Source: Uranotaenia lowii (Eukaryota > Arthropoda > Insecta > Diptera > Culicidae). From it: a stretch of 64,000 nucleotides of DNA. Both the position numbers and the translations under genes were made by a program. Below the pieces are notes generated by a model that saw nothing but the letters and a program-made list of their open reading frames with translations, searched no databases and was not told where the DNA came from. This document shows positions 1 to 10,791 of the stretch, one piece after another; position 1 is the first letter of the stretch; each line of letters starts with the position of its first letter. The DNA is taken from NCBI RefSeq assembly GCF_029784155.1, contig NC_073691.1, positions 137,528,409-137,592,408 on the forward strand, given 5' to 3'.

Positions 1-1399
1 AACACTTGAAATAATTGACATAAGTATTCTAACATCATGCTAATGCTAGTGTTGTTATTTGTGCTTGATTAGCCGCTCTAAAAAGGGAAACTTTTTTGGT
101 TATGCAAATCCTATAATGATGTGGGTGAATTTAAGCGTTTTTGAAAAGAGATAAGTGTCTCAGATTTCTATGTTTAATTTGTTTATTTGAAAGGATGGTG
201 TGCGCAATTCTGATTGGACACCCTTTAGTATTGTCTGAATGGATAATTTTGGAAGATCAAAATGAAATTCTGCTAGCTTTGTCTTAAAATATGTACAAAG
301 GACTAAGATTACTGTTTTTTTACTTATGAAAAACAAAGAATTATCTGCCCATTAAGCAAATTTCGAGAAACACACTTTGAAAGTCAAAGTTGAGAAATTT
401 TCAAAAAAAATTGAAATTTGAAATTTGCAGAAGAAATTTTTTTGATGATTTTTTCTTTGAACTTTTTTCAAAATCGACATAAGAGACTGTAAAATTTCTA
501 TAAAAACTAAATAATTCACTTTAATTAGATGTAGACAATCAAATGAATATTCTACATGTTTTTATTTCGAGAAAAAATCTTAATATTGCTATAGAGAAGA
601 ATAATTTGAACTGAAATCGATCCTTTGTGTTTAGTAATCTTTGATAATTACATCTTATTATCAAAATTCATTGATACAAAACGTTTTCACTACTGAAAAT
701 ATTTTAAATTATTGATTAAATACAATAAAAATCCTTTTTTCCACTTTAATTTTTTGTTTCGCCAAATTCACGGTTTCGCCATATTCACGGTAAAATTTTT
801 TTTGACCGTGATAAAATCGAAAAACTACTGTATTACCGAAATAACGTAATATTTATCGAACATCCTATATTGTTTTTATCTTTTCAGCTTAATAACTGCC
901 CAGAGTTCGAGAATCGCCGAAATTGGAAGTCTTTTGTCAAATTTTCAACATAACATCACCAGAACTCTAATAAAGCTATAATTAGGCAAATAAGCTCTAT
1001 TCTAGAAACGTCATCATGACCAATTTTTGAATCCTCGATAAAATTATCATGATTCAAAATTTGATCATCAAAGCTTCTGTAAAGCTAATATTTTTGAAAT
1101 ATTTGCACTGTTAATCCATCAACATGGCTTCATTTTGAGCCCTTTGATTTTGCGATAAACATGGCGTTAGTCAAATCAATGCTTAATAGCTTTTTAATGG
1201 TCAGATAAATGGCTAATTAGTTTTTTAATGGTTTGATGATGACAATATAAAAAGCTAAAATTTGACTTTTCTCTCGCTAGCCAACCAATTACACGCTTAG
1301 GATGAGTTCCTCATTTCTGAGTTGTTAATCATTAGTACAGTAAATGAGGACAGACATTTTGAATGAAAAGGGATTGGTTTTGAATGACCCGTGGAACAA
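1..1399. other. AT-rich non-coding stretch
   Basis: No coding region, RNA gene or complete mobile element is recognisable here. The sequence is AT-rich with short local duplications, for example the repeated phrase around 1190-1235 where a 'tttttaatggt' motif recurs. It lies downstream of the receptor gene that ends at 2676. Confidence 0.5.
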
Positions 1400-1825
1400 A
1401 CCATGAGCTGAAATCAAATTTCGTTGTCTGACGCCATCTTAAAATCCAGAATGGTGGCCTTCGCTTAACTTTCAAATGTTGTAAATAACTGAAAATCGTA
1501 TAAAAGCCCCACAATATGGACATTGATTAAAAGGGCTAAGCTGAAAGAAGTCGAATTTCGCTATAGGACGCCATCTAGATATCCAAGATGGCGGCTTCCA
1601 CTGAAGATTTAAATGATTTTAATCACTGAAAATCACATGAAATACCCACAATACTGTCATTGGATAAAATGACTTAATCAGTTTAAGTCGAATTTCTCTA
1701 TCAGACGCCATCTTGAAATCCAAGATGGCCACTTTTGCTGAACCTTAAAATGATGTAAATAACTAAAAATCGCATGAAACCCCTACAATATGGGTATAAA
1801 CTTAAAGGCTAAACTATCATTTTTT
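1400..1825. repeat. Tandem array of three ~138-bp units
   Basis: Three diverged copies follow one another. Each has a GACGCCATCT motif (1430, 1567 and about 1703), then a CCAGAATGG/CCAAGATGG motif, a 'gtaaataactgaaaatc'-like segment and a 'cccacaata' segment. The GCCATCT and AGATGGC motifs inside a unit are inverted, so each copy can form a short hairpin. No coding potential is seen. Confidence 0.75.
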
Positions 1826-2675
1826 CAATAAAAAACCTTGAACAACAGTTTATTTCCCCCTTCTGGATTTTAAAAAAAATCGAAAGAGGGGGGGGGGAGG
1901 GGGGGGGGGCAAAAGAAGAAACTGAAATTTATTGCGGCCTAATTAAACCGTCATTAAACGTGCTGCATATAACTACCCGGATATAGGTACTAAATCTAAA
2001 TCGATAAACGTTGTGCAGTTTGTTTGGTAAATATTACCAGTATTTCGGAGATCTTTTGCCGATTTATATCCGCCATAATCACAGTTACACCGGTAATACT
2101 AGAAAAAAAACCGAACTGATTAACGAGCTCCGCATATTTAGAACTAGGTATAAATTATAAGGAATCCAAATTTTTTCGTGGGCAAGCCTAGGTACGTTAT
2201 TCAAGTAACTTAGAAGTATTTTCTTATTGAAATGAAAATAAGCGAAGTCGATGTTTACGCTTACTGTTATTTGAAAATAAAAATCCTAATCCCAAATAAC
2301 TCAAACCATTCGTGCACAATTGTCATTTTGTCAATAATCTTGAAAATAAAACCTTAACTGGTGTTTTTAAAACGACATAATCGATTATTCATCTATAATA
2401 TATCTATTCCATTCTTCTTATTGCAAATGCTAACATAGTATCTGAACGAGATTTATCCATCGTTTGATGCAACGCAGTCTTATCTTACTCTTCTAACTTC
2501 TTTCCCCAGTAAGGAACAGCATTCACTAACTTCTACGATAACCACCTTGTTAATATATCAAGTATCACCCAATCTTATTCCTGTGCCCTGCTTACAAATT
2601 TGTACTACCGCGTCATGGTAAGATTTGCTCCCACAGAGGATTAAAAGTTATTGTTTCCGTCACCGTTTCAAAAAC
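1826..2675. other. 3' flank of the receptor gene
   Basis: No gene is seen. It contains a near-continuous G tract at 1887-1909. On the minus strand, AATAAA motifs at 1928-1933 and 1849-1854 lie about 750-830 bp past the receptor stop codon and are candidate polyadenylation signals, which cannot be confirmed from sequence alone. Confidence 0.4.
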
Positions 2676-3383
2676 CTAGCGAATTTCGTTGTTCACTTCA
2701 GCCATGAATCTCGCTAGCTCAGCGCTGGAAAATTCTTCCTCGTCGTACTCTTTAAGACTCGAGTTGCTTATTGTGTTAGTGTCGACAGAATCTACGCTCG
2801 CTTTCTTCCCTAGCCATCGGTTTTTATCACCTTGGTCTTCCTTCTTAGCCGCAGACTTGTTCGGTGAGCCCAGCGGAGATTTGCTGAACTGCAATACTTT
2901 TCTTGTGCCTCTCCGAAGTTTCTCAGCTATGGTAGATAACCGTCCACCAACTTCACCGTCTTCATGAGAAGCGCCAATCGATTGATTCCTCAAACTGCTT
3001 CGTGATCCGAAGCTACCGGAATTTCGGCTGAACGATTTTCCGTTAAGTTTCTTCTTCTCCCCTGAAGACGCCCGAGTATTGTTGCAGCTCAGAGAGGTTA
3101 TAATCGTAGACTGGCTACTGATCGAGATGCACTGGGCATCTTGACTTGATCGCATACAACGCCGTGATTCCCCTCGGAGGGATGACATTTCCGATTCTTG
3201 GTGAAGGCAGCAGTGAAGATCTGATGCCGGTCGCATTGATTGAGCAATGGCTGAGTTGGACGCTAACTTGAACGATCCACCGGTTCCGTTCACGCCATAC
3301 CTTGAGAGGGCACTGTAGGTGTTGTGCTGCACATCGCTTCGCTTCGTTCCTGAGCCGCTGCAACATTTCAGCTTCAAGGTACG
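2676..3383 (-). CDS. CapaR: CapaR-like receptor, last coding exon (C-terminal tail)
   Basis: This final exon encodes 235 residues and ends in a TAG stop at 2676-2678. The acceptor is a pyrimidine-rich tract followed by CACAG before 3383; reading resumes in phase 0 with RTLKLKCCSGSG, directly continuing the TM7-proximal FRDASR of the previous exon. Cysteines at CC are plausible palmitoylation sites following helix 8. The tail is hydrophilic and rich in Ser, Thr, Lys and Arg, consistent with a cytoplasmic phosphorylated tail, and ends in an acidic stretch (EYDEEEF). A 235-residue tail is long for this family. It is separated from the TM6-7 exon by a 14-kb transposon-filled intron. Membership rests on the in-phase join and the GPCR exons upstream, not on tail motifs. 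Confidence 0.8.
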   Translation of the reverse strand, partial: RTLKLKCCSGSGTKRSDVQHNTYSALSRYGVNGTGGSFKLASNSAIAQSMRPASDLHCCLHQESEMSSLRGESRRCMRSSQDAQCISISSQSTIITSLSCNNTRASSGEKKKLNGKSFSRNSGSFGSRSSLRNQSIGASHEDGEVGGRLSTIAEKLRRGTRKVLQFSKSPLGSPNKSAAKKEDQGDKNRWLGKKASVDSVDTNTISNSSLKEYDEEEFSSAELARFMAEVNNEIR

Positions 3384-3547
3384 CTGTGAATGAGAACATA
3401 AATGAGAGGTAATTGTTAGCTTTGCTATGTTTGTTTACGAAAAAAAAAAATAAAAAAGCCGACCGAAGAAATAGAGTTTTTGTCGACGCGGACGCGGGCC
3501 TAACAAACAAGAAGAGTGCGTGAGATTCAAAATCTATTCCAACAAAA

Positions 3548-3549
<2 letters not shown>

Positions 3550-3591
<42 letters not shown>
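3550..3591. repeat. (CT)n microsatellite
   Basis: An almost pure CT run of about 40 bp followed by a T run. It sits in the last receptor intron about 170 bp from the splice acceptor, where on the coding strand it reads as (GA)n. Confidence 0.9.
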
Positions 3592-3598
<7 letters not shown>

Positions 3599-3659
3599 GT
3601 ACATACTACCACGATTGAATTTAAATATGAATTCAAAAGATGTATGAAAAACTGAAGGA

Positions 3660-4420
3660 TTTCACGAAGTGGATGTTACAGCTGGAGTACCGCAAGGGCC
3701 GATACTTGGCCCGGTCCTGTGGAATATTACGTACGATGAGGTGTTGTCGTTGAGGGAGTAAAGTTGGTTGGTTTCGCGGACGACGTCGTGCTACTAGCGA
3801 CGGGTTACTCAACAGAAATCGTCCAGCTAAGGCTTCAGAGGCCGTAGAAGCGGTAGAGAGCTGGATGCACCCCAAAAGTTTGCAGTTGGCTCACCACAAA
3901 ACCGAGATGGTCCTCATATCAAACCTGATTTTACCGCAAACAGGTAGGATTGCAGTTGAATCATGTACTACCGAATCAAATCGAATATTTGGGTGTAATG
4001 ATTGATGACCGGCCCAGCTTCAAAAACCACGTTCAGTATGTGTGCAAGAAGGCGGCGACAGCAACGGCCGCACTAACGACGATAATGGCGAACAACTCGG
4101 GAATCCGAAGTATTCAGGAGGATAATTTCGAGTGTAGTTTCGTCAATCCGTCGGTATGGAGGGGCGGCCTGGAAATCTGGTCTTAACATCCAGTGTAACC
4201 AGCAGAAGCTGAACAGTGTACAGAGGCGAATGAATTTGCGGGTCATCAGTGCATACCGCACCGTTTCGTCAGAAGCTGCATGCATTGTAGCGGGAGTCAT
4301 GCCCATCTCGGTTTTGTTGGTGAAGAACTCCTTTTGCTACGAAAATTAAGGCACGCAAAACGTGAGAACACGAGCCAGGGATATCTCCATGGCCAACCAC
4401 GACGTGAAGATGACCTCGGC
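3660..4420 (+). mobile_element. R1-like LINE reverse-transcriptase fragment (decayed)
   Basis: Broken frames on the plus strand read as the C-terminal half of a LINE reverse transcriptase. Visible in order are VTAGVPQGPILGPVLWN, VGFADDVVLLATG (the FADD catalytic motif, TTC at 3772-3774), a thumb-like segment AVESWMHPKSLQLAHHKTE, EYLGVMIDDRPSFKNHV, and a downstream segment LNSVQRRMNLRVISAYRTVS. The phrases resemble the R1/R1-like clade as known from insects. Several frameshifts and stops interrupt it and both ends are missing, so it is a dead fragment. It lies in the last intron of the receptor gene in the opposite orientation. Confidence 0.75.
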
Positions 4421-4601
4421 CAGTCAGGATGATATTTATTTAATTTAAATAGGAACTTCTCAGCGAGTGTTGCATGAGTAAAGCATATGCATGAATTAGA
4501 CTCCCTTCCGAAGTATTGCCTGAGGGCTGCTACCGGTTTGGGATATCGTCTGAGGAGTTTAGGGCGTATGCATATACGGATGAGTATATATGAGTCCACC
4601 T

Positions 4602-5755
4602 ATTGGTACCATGGACCTGGATAAGTTCTAGGGAAAAAAGGCCTCGACCTGCCTTGGTACCAATTCGTAAAATTTCTTCTTCAAATTTACCACCTGGGTA
4701 ACCAAAAAATAACACACATACACAAATTTGGCACTTTTGACTTTCAAAAAACTGGAACAAATTAGACCACAGTTTGCATACAACAAACATGCATACAATC
4801 TTTACTGTGCAAAATCGCGGAAGAAGTGGTGCACCCGGGTTCTTAGGTACCAGTACTTGGGTGTGAGCGTGAGGGTCCAACACGCGTTCGGGGGGTCATG
4901 GCCCTGAAATGCGGATGTGACCGGAGGGAGAGCGATCGCCAACTCGTTTTGCGCTTCGGTGGATATAGAACCCGACTCGCAAAACGAGTAGATGCGGAAA
5001 GTGGTGGCCAATGGTGGGCCGATCACTTGGGACGTGTTTTACACGTCAGTGTCTGAGAGGCACAGTTTGCCGGAGGTGTCAGGGTTCGACACGCGTTTCG
5101 GGAACTGAACCGCGAGTGTGACCTGATGAGGGCGGTCTATAGCTCAATCTGCGCTTCGAGTGAGTCAAGCGCCCGACTTGAAGATGGAGTAGTTGCGCTG
5201 AGTGGTGACTAAAGTCAACACTACTTGTGAGTTCGGAGGAGTCTGAGTCCTACACGTGGCTTAGGGGGTTTACCCCCCCCCCCCCTACCCGCGTGTTTGA
5301 ACAGAGAAAGTGTCGTCGACAACTCGCTTTGTGTTACCGGACTTCCTGGACTGGATTCACAAAGTTAGTAGTTGCGCTGAGTGGGGACCTCATTCACACG
5401 ATGAGATGTCGGGTCCCTCGTCAAAGGAGGGGTTGCGCATCGAGTTGTGTTAGAATGAGGTATTGCTGATAGAGGATTCGGAAACGAGTATTGCCTTGGA
5501 GCGCACTAGCGCGAATTGACCTCCCACTATTGAAGCAAGCAAAGTGTGTCAAACAGTTCGAGGTGGCAACAAAGGTCAGTGGCCCCAGGTGGACTTTATG
5601 GCGTAGGGGGTACAGTGTTCCTTAGCATTGTATCATGAGTCGTCCAATTGCACCCATGGACCCAGAGTAGCAAACTGGGGGGGGGGGGGGGGGACGTGGT
5701 GGCTCGCCGCGCCTTGGAATGCAATCCGTAAAATGGATTTACCACCTGGGTTAAC
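4602..5755. repeat. GC-rich block with internal tandem subunits and flanking direct repeats
   Basis: Two related segments, 4602-4705 and 5648-5755, share 'ccatggacc', 'gcctcg/gctcgccgcgcc', 'ccgtaaaa' and 'tttaccacctgggt'. Between them is a GC-rich stretch unlike its surroundings with three diverged units, marked by 'gagtagatgcggaaagtggtg' (about 4985), 'gagtagttgcgctgagtggtg' (about 5187) and 'tagtagttgcgctgagtgggg' (about 5368), spaced 202 and 181 bp. No plausible ORF is present. It may be a LINE 5' UTR or a decayed element body; identity is unknown. Confidence 0.55.
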
Positions 5756-5785
5756 GACTAATAAAAAAAAATTGGCTGTCCAGTG

Positions 5786-6622
5786 GACACTGTCCACGAT
5801 AAAATTGCAACACACAAAATTGATTCGCAAAATTCAAGTTTTCATCCGATTTCCATCAAATTTTCACCTGTCACCTATACCCTGTCCGTTCTTCGTGTTC
5901 AGGGTCACGAAAGGTGCACTCCGCTTCCCGCACGTGCAGATGGCTTACCAAACCAGGAATTTATTCGCAAATTTGGACATCTTCTGAGTGCGGACATGCT
6001 CCGGAACGCTGAACTTATCCTTGGCCGTGAAAAGCAGTTTGCCGGGGATCTGTTTGAAGTCGGCCTTCACATATGTTTCGTCGTCCGGGATGCAGCATTC
6101 AACTTTCATCAGCATGTTGAGGTACAACTTCCTGGTATGGGTTTTGGCGGAGTTTTTCTGCATCTCGTCACGATTATGGGCCTATTGTACCTTGAACGTT
6201 CGAAGCCCACTGCCATGCCCACATGCCATCCTGAACGGAGGCGTTCGGGTTTCGGTTGAAGGCCCCAACTACACGGTTGTGATTTTTGGTGTTGTACGGA
6301 ATACTTTTTCCTTTACTTCTGGGCTTCCGATTGGTGGTTAATCGTTTATCGAACCGCTTAATCACTCGCCACACCGTTGAATTCGCGATTCCCAACGTTT
6401 TAGCGATGGAACGATGCGAGAGATCCTTGTTGTCTTGATGAATGCGCAAGATTTTTTCACGCACGAGCTGTTCTTTCGATTCCATTGATCGCAGGACTTT
6501 AAAACTTGCAGGATGTAAACAATGCACTATGAATTAAATCCACCCAAATGTTCATTAAATTGTACCCTGCGGTTAAAAAAGCTAGAGCAATTTCATGCTG
6601 AGGCAATTTCATCGTGGACACC
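5786..6622 (-). mobile_element. DD37E-type Tc1/mariner element, internally decayed copy
   Basis: Terminal inverted repeats are visible: 'tgtccacgataaaattgca' at 5791-5809 and, inverted, 'tgtccacgatgaaattgcc' ending near 6622. Between them is a minus-strand transposase remnant (next entry). The unit is about 0.83 kb, shorter than the roughly 1.1-1.3 kb of its relatives at 33.9, 35.1 and 42.6 kb, so the 3' half of the transposase has been deleted. The exact left boundary and target duplication are unclear. Confidence 0.7.
5870..6485 (-). pseudogene. DD37E transposase remnant (N-terminal and first-Asp regions)
   Basis: It starts with ATG at 6485 (MESKEQLVREKILRIH) and encodes an HTH DNA-binding domain resembling the other DD37E copies here (RSIAKTLGIANSTVWRVIK). 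The frame breaks near 6170 and resumes with a segment carrying the first catalytic motif PDDETYVKADF and KFANKFLVW. A TAA replaces the expected Gln codon right after LVW near 5942. It then fades out near 5870, before the second Asp and the Glu, so the protein would be inactive. Confidence 0.75.
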
Positions 6623-9600
6623 ATTTAGATCAAAAATTCGACTCTTAGTGTTGTGAATTTCCAAATTTTTCAGGAATTTATCAAATCTAATGTTTGAATT
6701 GAATTCGACTTGGTACATCTTCGTAACTGAAAATGATCACATTTTCAGAGGTGATAGGAAGTGAATTTCCAAATTTTCAAAAATCAGTCGATAAGAAGGA
6801 TCGATAAGAAGGATCGTAAATATCTGGTGAAAAAATGTTTATTTTGAGAAACAGAGTGGAGGATGAAGGAGGGTGGGGGTAGTTTGCAGTTGCAAATAAG
6901 ACTTGTATTTTGTAGGTTTGTAAAATTTTAGGTTTGTAATTTGAAAAATTTGAAATTATAGAAAAATAATGAAAACTTTTATCAAATTTACTTAATGTAC
7001 TCATTTTGATACCCTTTTATAAAACAATCTGCGAATCTTAGATGTTCATTGCGAAAAAGTGTTGATAAAAAGATAACTTTCGTTATTTTTACATTTAGTA
7101 ATTTAAAAATTATAACTTTAAGAATTCTTTAAGGAATTTTCCGATATAAATATCATTTCACAAATGAAAATTAAACACACATTTTCGTAGAAGAACATGT
7201 GAAAACAAAAATTTTCAAGTTATCCACAATATTATTACTGAGAATCTTCATATCAGGGTAAGACCAAATATTATAATATTATAATACGTTTGATAAGACC
7301 CTGAAAAGTGTTTGTTAATAATTGCTATGAATTAAAAACTGAATATTTAATTATTTTTCTGAAGTATTTATTCTCGAATTATTACTAATTCTTGTTCGAA
7401 TTCTACAGTTTTTAATTATAAATTTAATTCTAAAATAAGATCATCAAAATCATATTCTTAGGTATGAACCTGGAAGTGAATCAAAAGAAAAAGTAACTCA
7501 TTTGCAACGAATTATTTATGAGAAAAGTGAAAAGTCGTACGTTTTCTTCATGTTCTCAATATTTTCAAACTTTTTTAAAATGTTTGTATTAAATTAAAAC
7601 ATATTGAATTAAGAGTTAATTTCTGAAATTTAATACCATTTCAAAATTTCAGTGAAAATTCATAATCAATTGCAATTGAAATAACCAAACTTTCAGATTT
7701 AGAGTGGATTTTTTAACCTAAACTATTTAGCTGGATATCTACTCAAATTTTTAAATATTATTGTGTAGATGAGCTAAAACAGCGATATAATTGGGGTGAA
7801 TCCTGAAATCAAGTCTTGTTGGTCAAAAATTTGAAAAATGTCTTCCGAATGTTCAACTTGAGCTATTACCTTGTTTCCAAGAAAATAGTCGAGCATGATG
7901 GAATAGTCACCTGAGAAAAGTTAAAACATTGTCAAGCTTTTGGAGCTTATGCTTTAAAAAATAATTTTGGAAATAAATTTCTGAACTCAATTTCAGATTT
8001 TATCCATAACCTCTAGTTTTAGAAGTAGTATTTTCAGTATTTTTCGAAAATTGAATGGATATTATTAGAGATGTACCCAATAGTGCGAACGGCCGAATAC
8101 CGACTATTGGCCCTTTTCAAGTATTCGGTGAAACGAATATTCTGAACATGAAAAATCGTAAATAAGCTTAAAATGTGTTCAAAAGTACCGTCTGCATCAC
8201 CGAATATTTTGCAAAAAAATACCATTGTGAGTAATATTTTTAAAGTGATGACAGAATTGATGAAAATATATTTCACTTTTTGCGTAGAAATCAAACAATT
8301 GCTGTTTCAGCTTTTGAGCAAATGTACTAATCAAAGTAGGTGAAAAACACAATTTTTTTTCGTGCTTTCTATAGAATTTGAAGCATAATTGATAACAAGT
8401 TTCAACCAATAATCAAATTTTCACAATTTTAATGTAATTTTTTATTACCTTAAAACTCCTATGATTGAATTTTATTTTTATAACTGTAATCATAATTTGG
8501 TCTCAGAACAACTTTATCGTAACCATTTCTTATTCAATTAACTTAATTTTGAAAGATTTAAATTAAATTAAAAACTATTGAACATTATTAAAATTGTTTA
8601 ATTATGATAACAGCTCAAAATGTATGAGGCCCTTCGAGCCAAAGGGGTATAAGTGCATAAATGCTTATAAAAGACGTTAAGTATCACAGTAAATAAGCCT
8701 TAAAATGAAAAATAAATGATTTAATTAAAAAAAAAAGAAACTTATTTCGAGAAAACACATTTTTAGTTTTGATATGTTTGGCCATTTTTCATATATTTAT
8801 CTAAAATTTTTATTTCTTTTTCAAATGTAAAGGTATGTAAATTACAATTCTTTATATCTGAAAAATTACCACATATAGTTTGAGTTATGAAGAATCGTTT
8901 TATATCAATAAATCAAAATCGATCATTTTTGTTACGTCGAGGCAAATACAATAAAGACCCATTTTTGTCAAAAACGTTCCAAAATAAGAAATTATAAAAA
9001 AAAAATCTGAAATTGAAATGTATCTTCCTAATTTAAATTGTCTATACAGTTTCGTTATCTTTAATTCAGAAAAAATATGGCTTTAGAGAATCTCAAATTG
9101 AGATGCATTCTGTAAAAATCGGAGCTTGCAATCAAAAATAAACCAAGAAATGGAAATGTAGATTTAGATGTAGGCAACAAAAACCGAATCTGTCCAGGTG
9201 GACTTCTCAGGAGGGGGGTAGGGGTTGCCAAATGTCAACACTTGTGCACGGAGAGGGAGAAGGGGGTAAAAATCTCATTTTTCTGCCCACGTGGTATCTG
9301 AAGGACCCCAAAGGCAATTTAGCATTCAAAGCTCAAGTCTTTTTTTACTTCTAAAAAGAATCGATATATGTTGATCCATCAAACATGGAGACAAATTGAT
9401 CTGCCATAACTCGTAAGATAATAAAGTTATGTTCAAAACAAGTTTGCAGGTATTTATTGAACATATCGACTATTTGGTGAACATTATCAAAAAATGATCA
9501 AACTATAGCTAAAGTTTTAACGAAGTTAAGTCTGAAAAAAACATTTTTACTGAATACCCAAAAAGCGAAAACAACTCGTTAAATACAACTTGTCAGTTCA

Positions 9601-10506
9601 ACGCTACGTCGTTTGATGACAGGGATACGCATGAAATTAAATTGCATGTTTCGCATGATCCCAAACTTTTTGCCGATACACCATACTGAGGGGTGAGCCC
9701 AAACTTTTGAATGATAACTTAAGTAGCTATTTCATCTGTTTAGAGCACTTTGCAAATTTCTAGCACAAAATATAAAAAAAATGTTTGTTTTGACATTTAT
9801 GAAAAAGATTCAAATGCAATTCGAATTTTTAAATTTGGTCCACCCAACTCTGAACTGATCGGGAAGAAATATAAAGTGTGATTTTTTGGAAAATTTCCAC
9901 TTTTAAGCCAAGTTTAAGTCATATTAAGTTAACATATAAGTTTTTCCAAAAACATACGAAAAAGGCTTCGATCATCGACTTTAGAATGAGATCAAAAGAA
10001 ATGCAATATGTCATAAGATGACTGAGATGACCAAACAAATTCTCTTGATTTTGAGGGGCTGATCCCAAACTTATGGTCGGTAGCGTATATGATCAGCAAA
10101 TTCTAATTCAACGCTGTAAGTACCACAACAAAAGTTATTTGGTGAAATTCGTTCCAGGGAATTGCAAATTGCAGCTGTTTTAGTTTGGCGGACCGACTTT
10201 TTTAAATTTTAAGCTATTAAGTGATTAATAAATTCTTTAATTGAACAAACACCCCCACGGAGTGGAAAAATTTGAGAATTCAAAAGTACACCTACTAGGA
10301 AAAGTTCTTAGTTTTTATATAAAATCCTGCGTTTGCGAGTATTTCGTAACGGTTTTTTGCCGCTTGGGGGGGGGGGGGTGATCACCCCGATCACCCCGAT
10401 CACCCCCCCCCCCATAGGACCGCGCCTGCCCACTGCTGACTGGCTCTCTTTCTGAGCCGCTCTCGGTTCTCTCGGGACGATGTTGCTCGCGCGACGGCTG
10501 GATCAA
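6623..10506. other. Intronic AT-rich DNA, no gene recognised
   Basis: About 3.9 kb without a supportable gene. There is a short motif near 8065-8110 ('agagatgtaccc...ggccgaatacc') resembling hAT-derived miniature element termini, and a phrase 'agccaaaggggtat' near 8638 that recurs near 48722. A short tandem of 'gataagaaggatc' lies at 6787-6815. Nothing else stands out on either strand. Confidence 0.5.
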
Positions 10507-10791
10507 AACTCACCCGACAGTTTTTTTTTTTTTTATTTTTTTTTTTTTTTTTTTTTTTTTATTTTTTATAAGGATTTTCATCCGTTCAGGATGATTCATC
10601 CCTCATCCATCCGTGTCTAGTGGTTTTTTTTTTTATTATTTTTTTTTTAATTTATTTATTTTTTTTTTTTTTGTATATATACATATAACATTTAAAGAAT
10701 GTAAAAGGGAAGAGATAGTGTTAAAAAGAGAAGATTTAACCATTTTGGTGATTTGCAAGTTTTTGATAGGATAGAGAAAGATAGCCACAAG

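Noticed and set aside
1332..1523. 63-codon minus-strand frame
   Set aside because: It falls in the tandem repeat array and is not conserved between its units.
3115..3636. 173-codon minus-strand frame with an Arg-Glu repeat
   Set aside because: It overlaps the last receptor exon in another frame and reads through the (GA)n microsatellite.
9657..10090. Possible element bounded by 'gatcccaaact' phrases near 9657 and 10067
   Set aside because: The two phrases are in the same orientation with no target duplication or further similarity.
10315..10506. 63-codon minus-strand frame with Gly/Arg/Pro repeats
   Set aside because: It arises from G/C runs and a short 'gatcaccc' repeat; no conserved features. 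The site is better described as promoter-like DNA.
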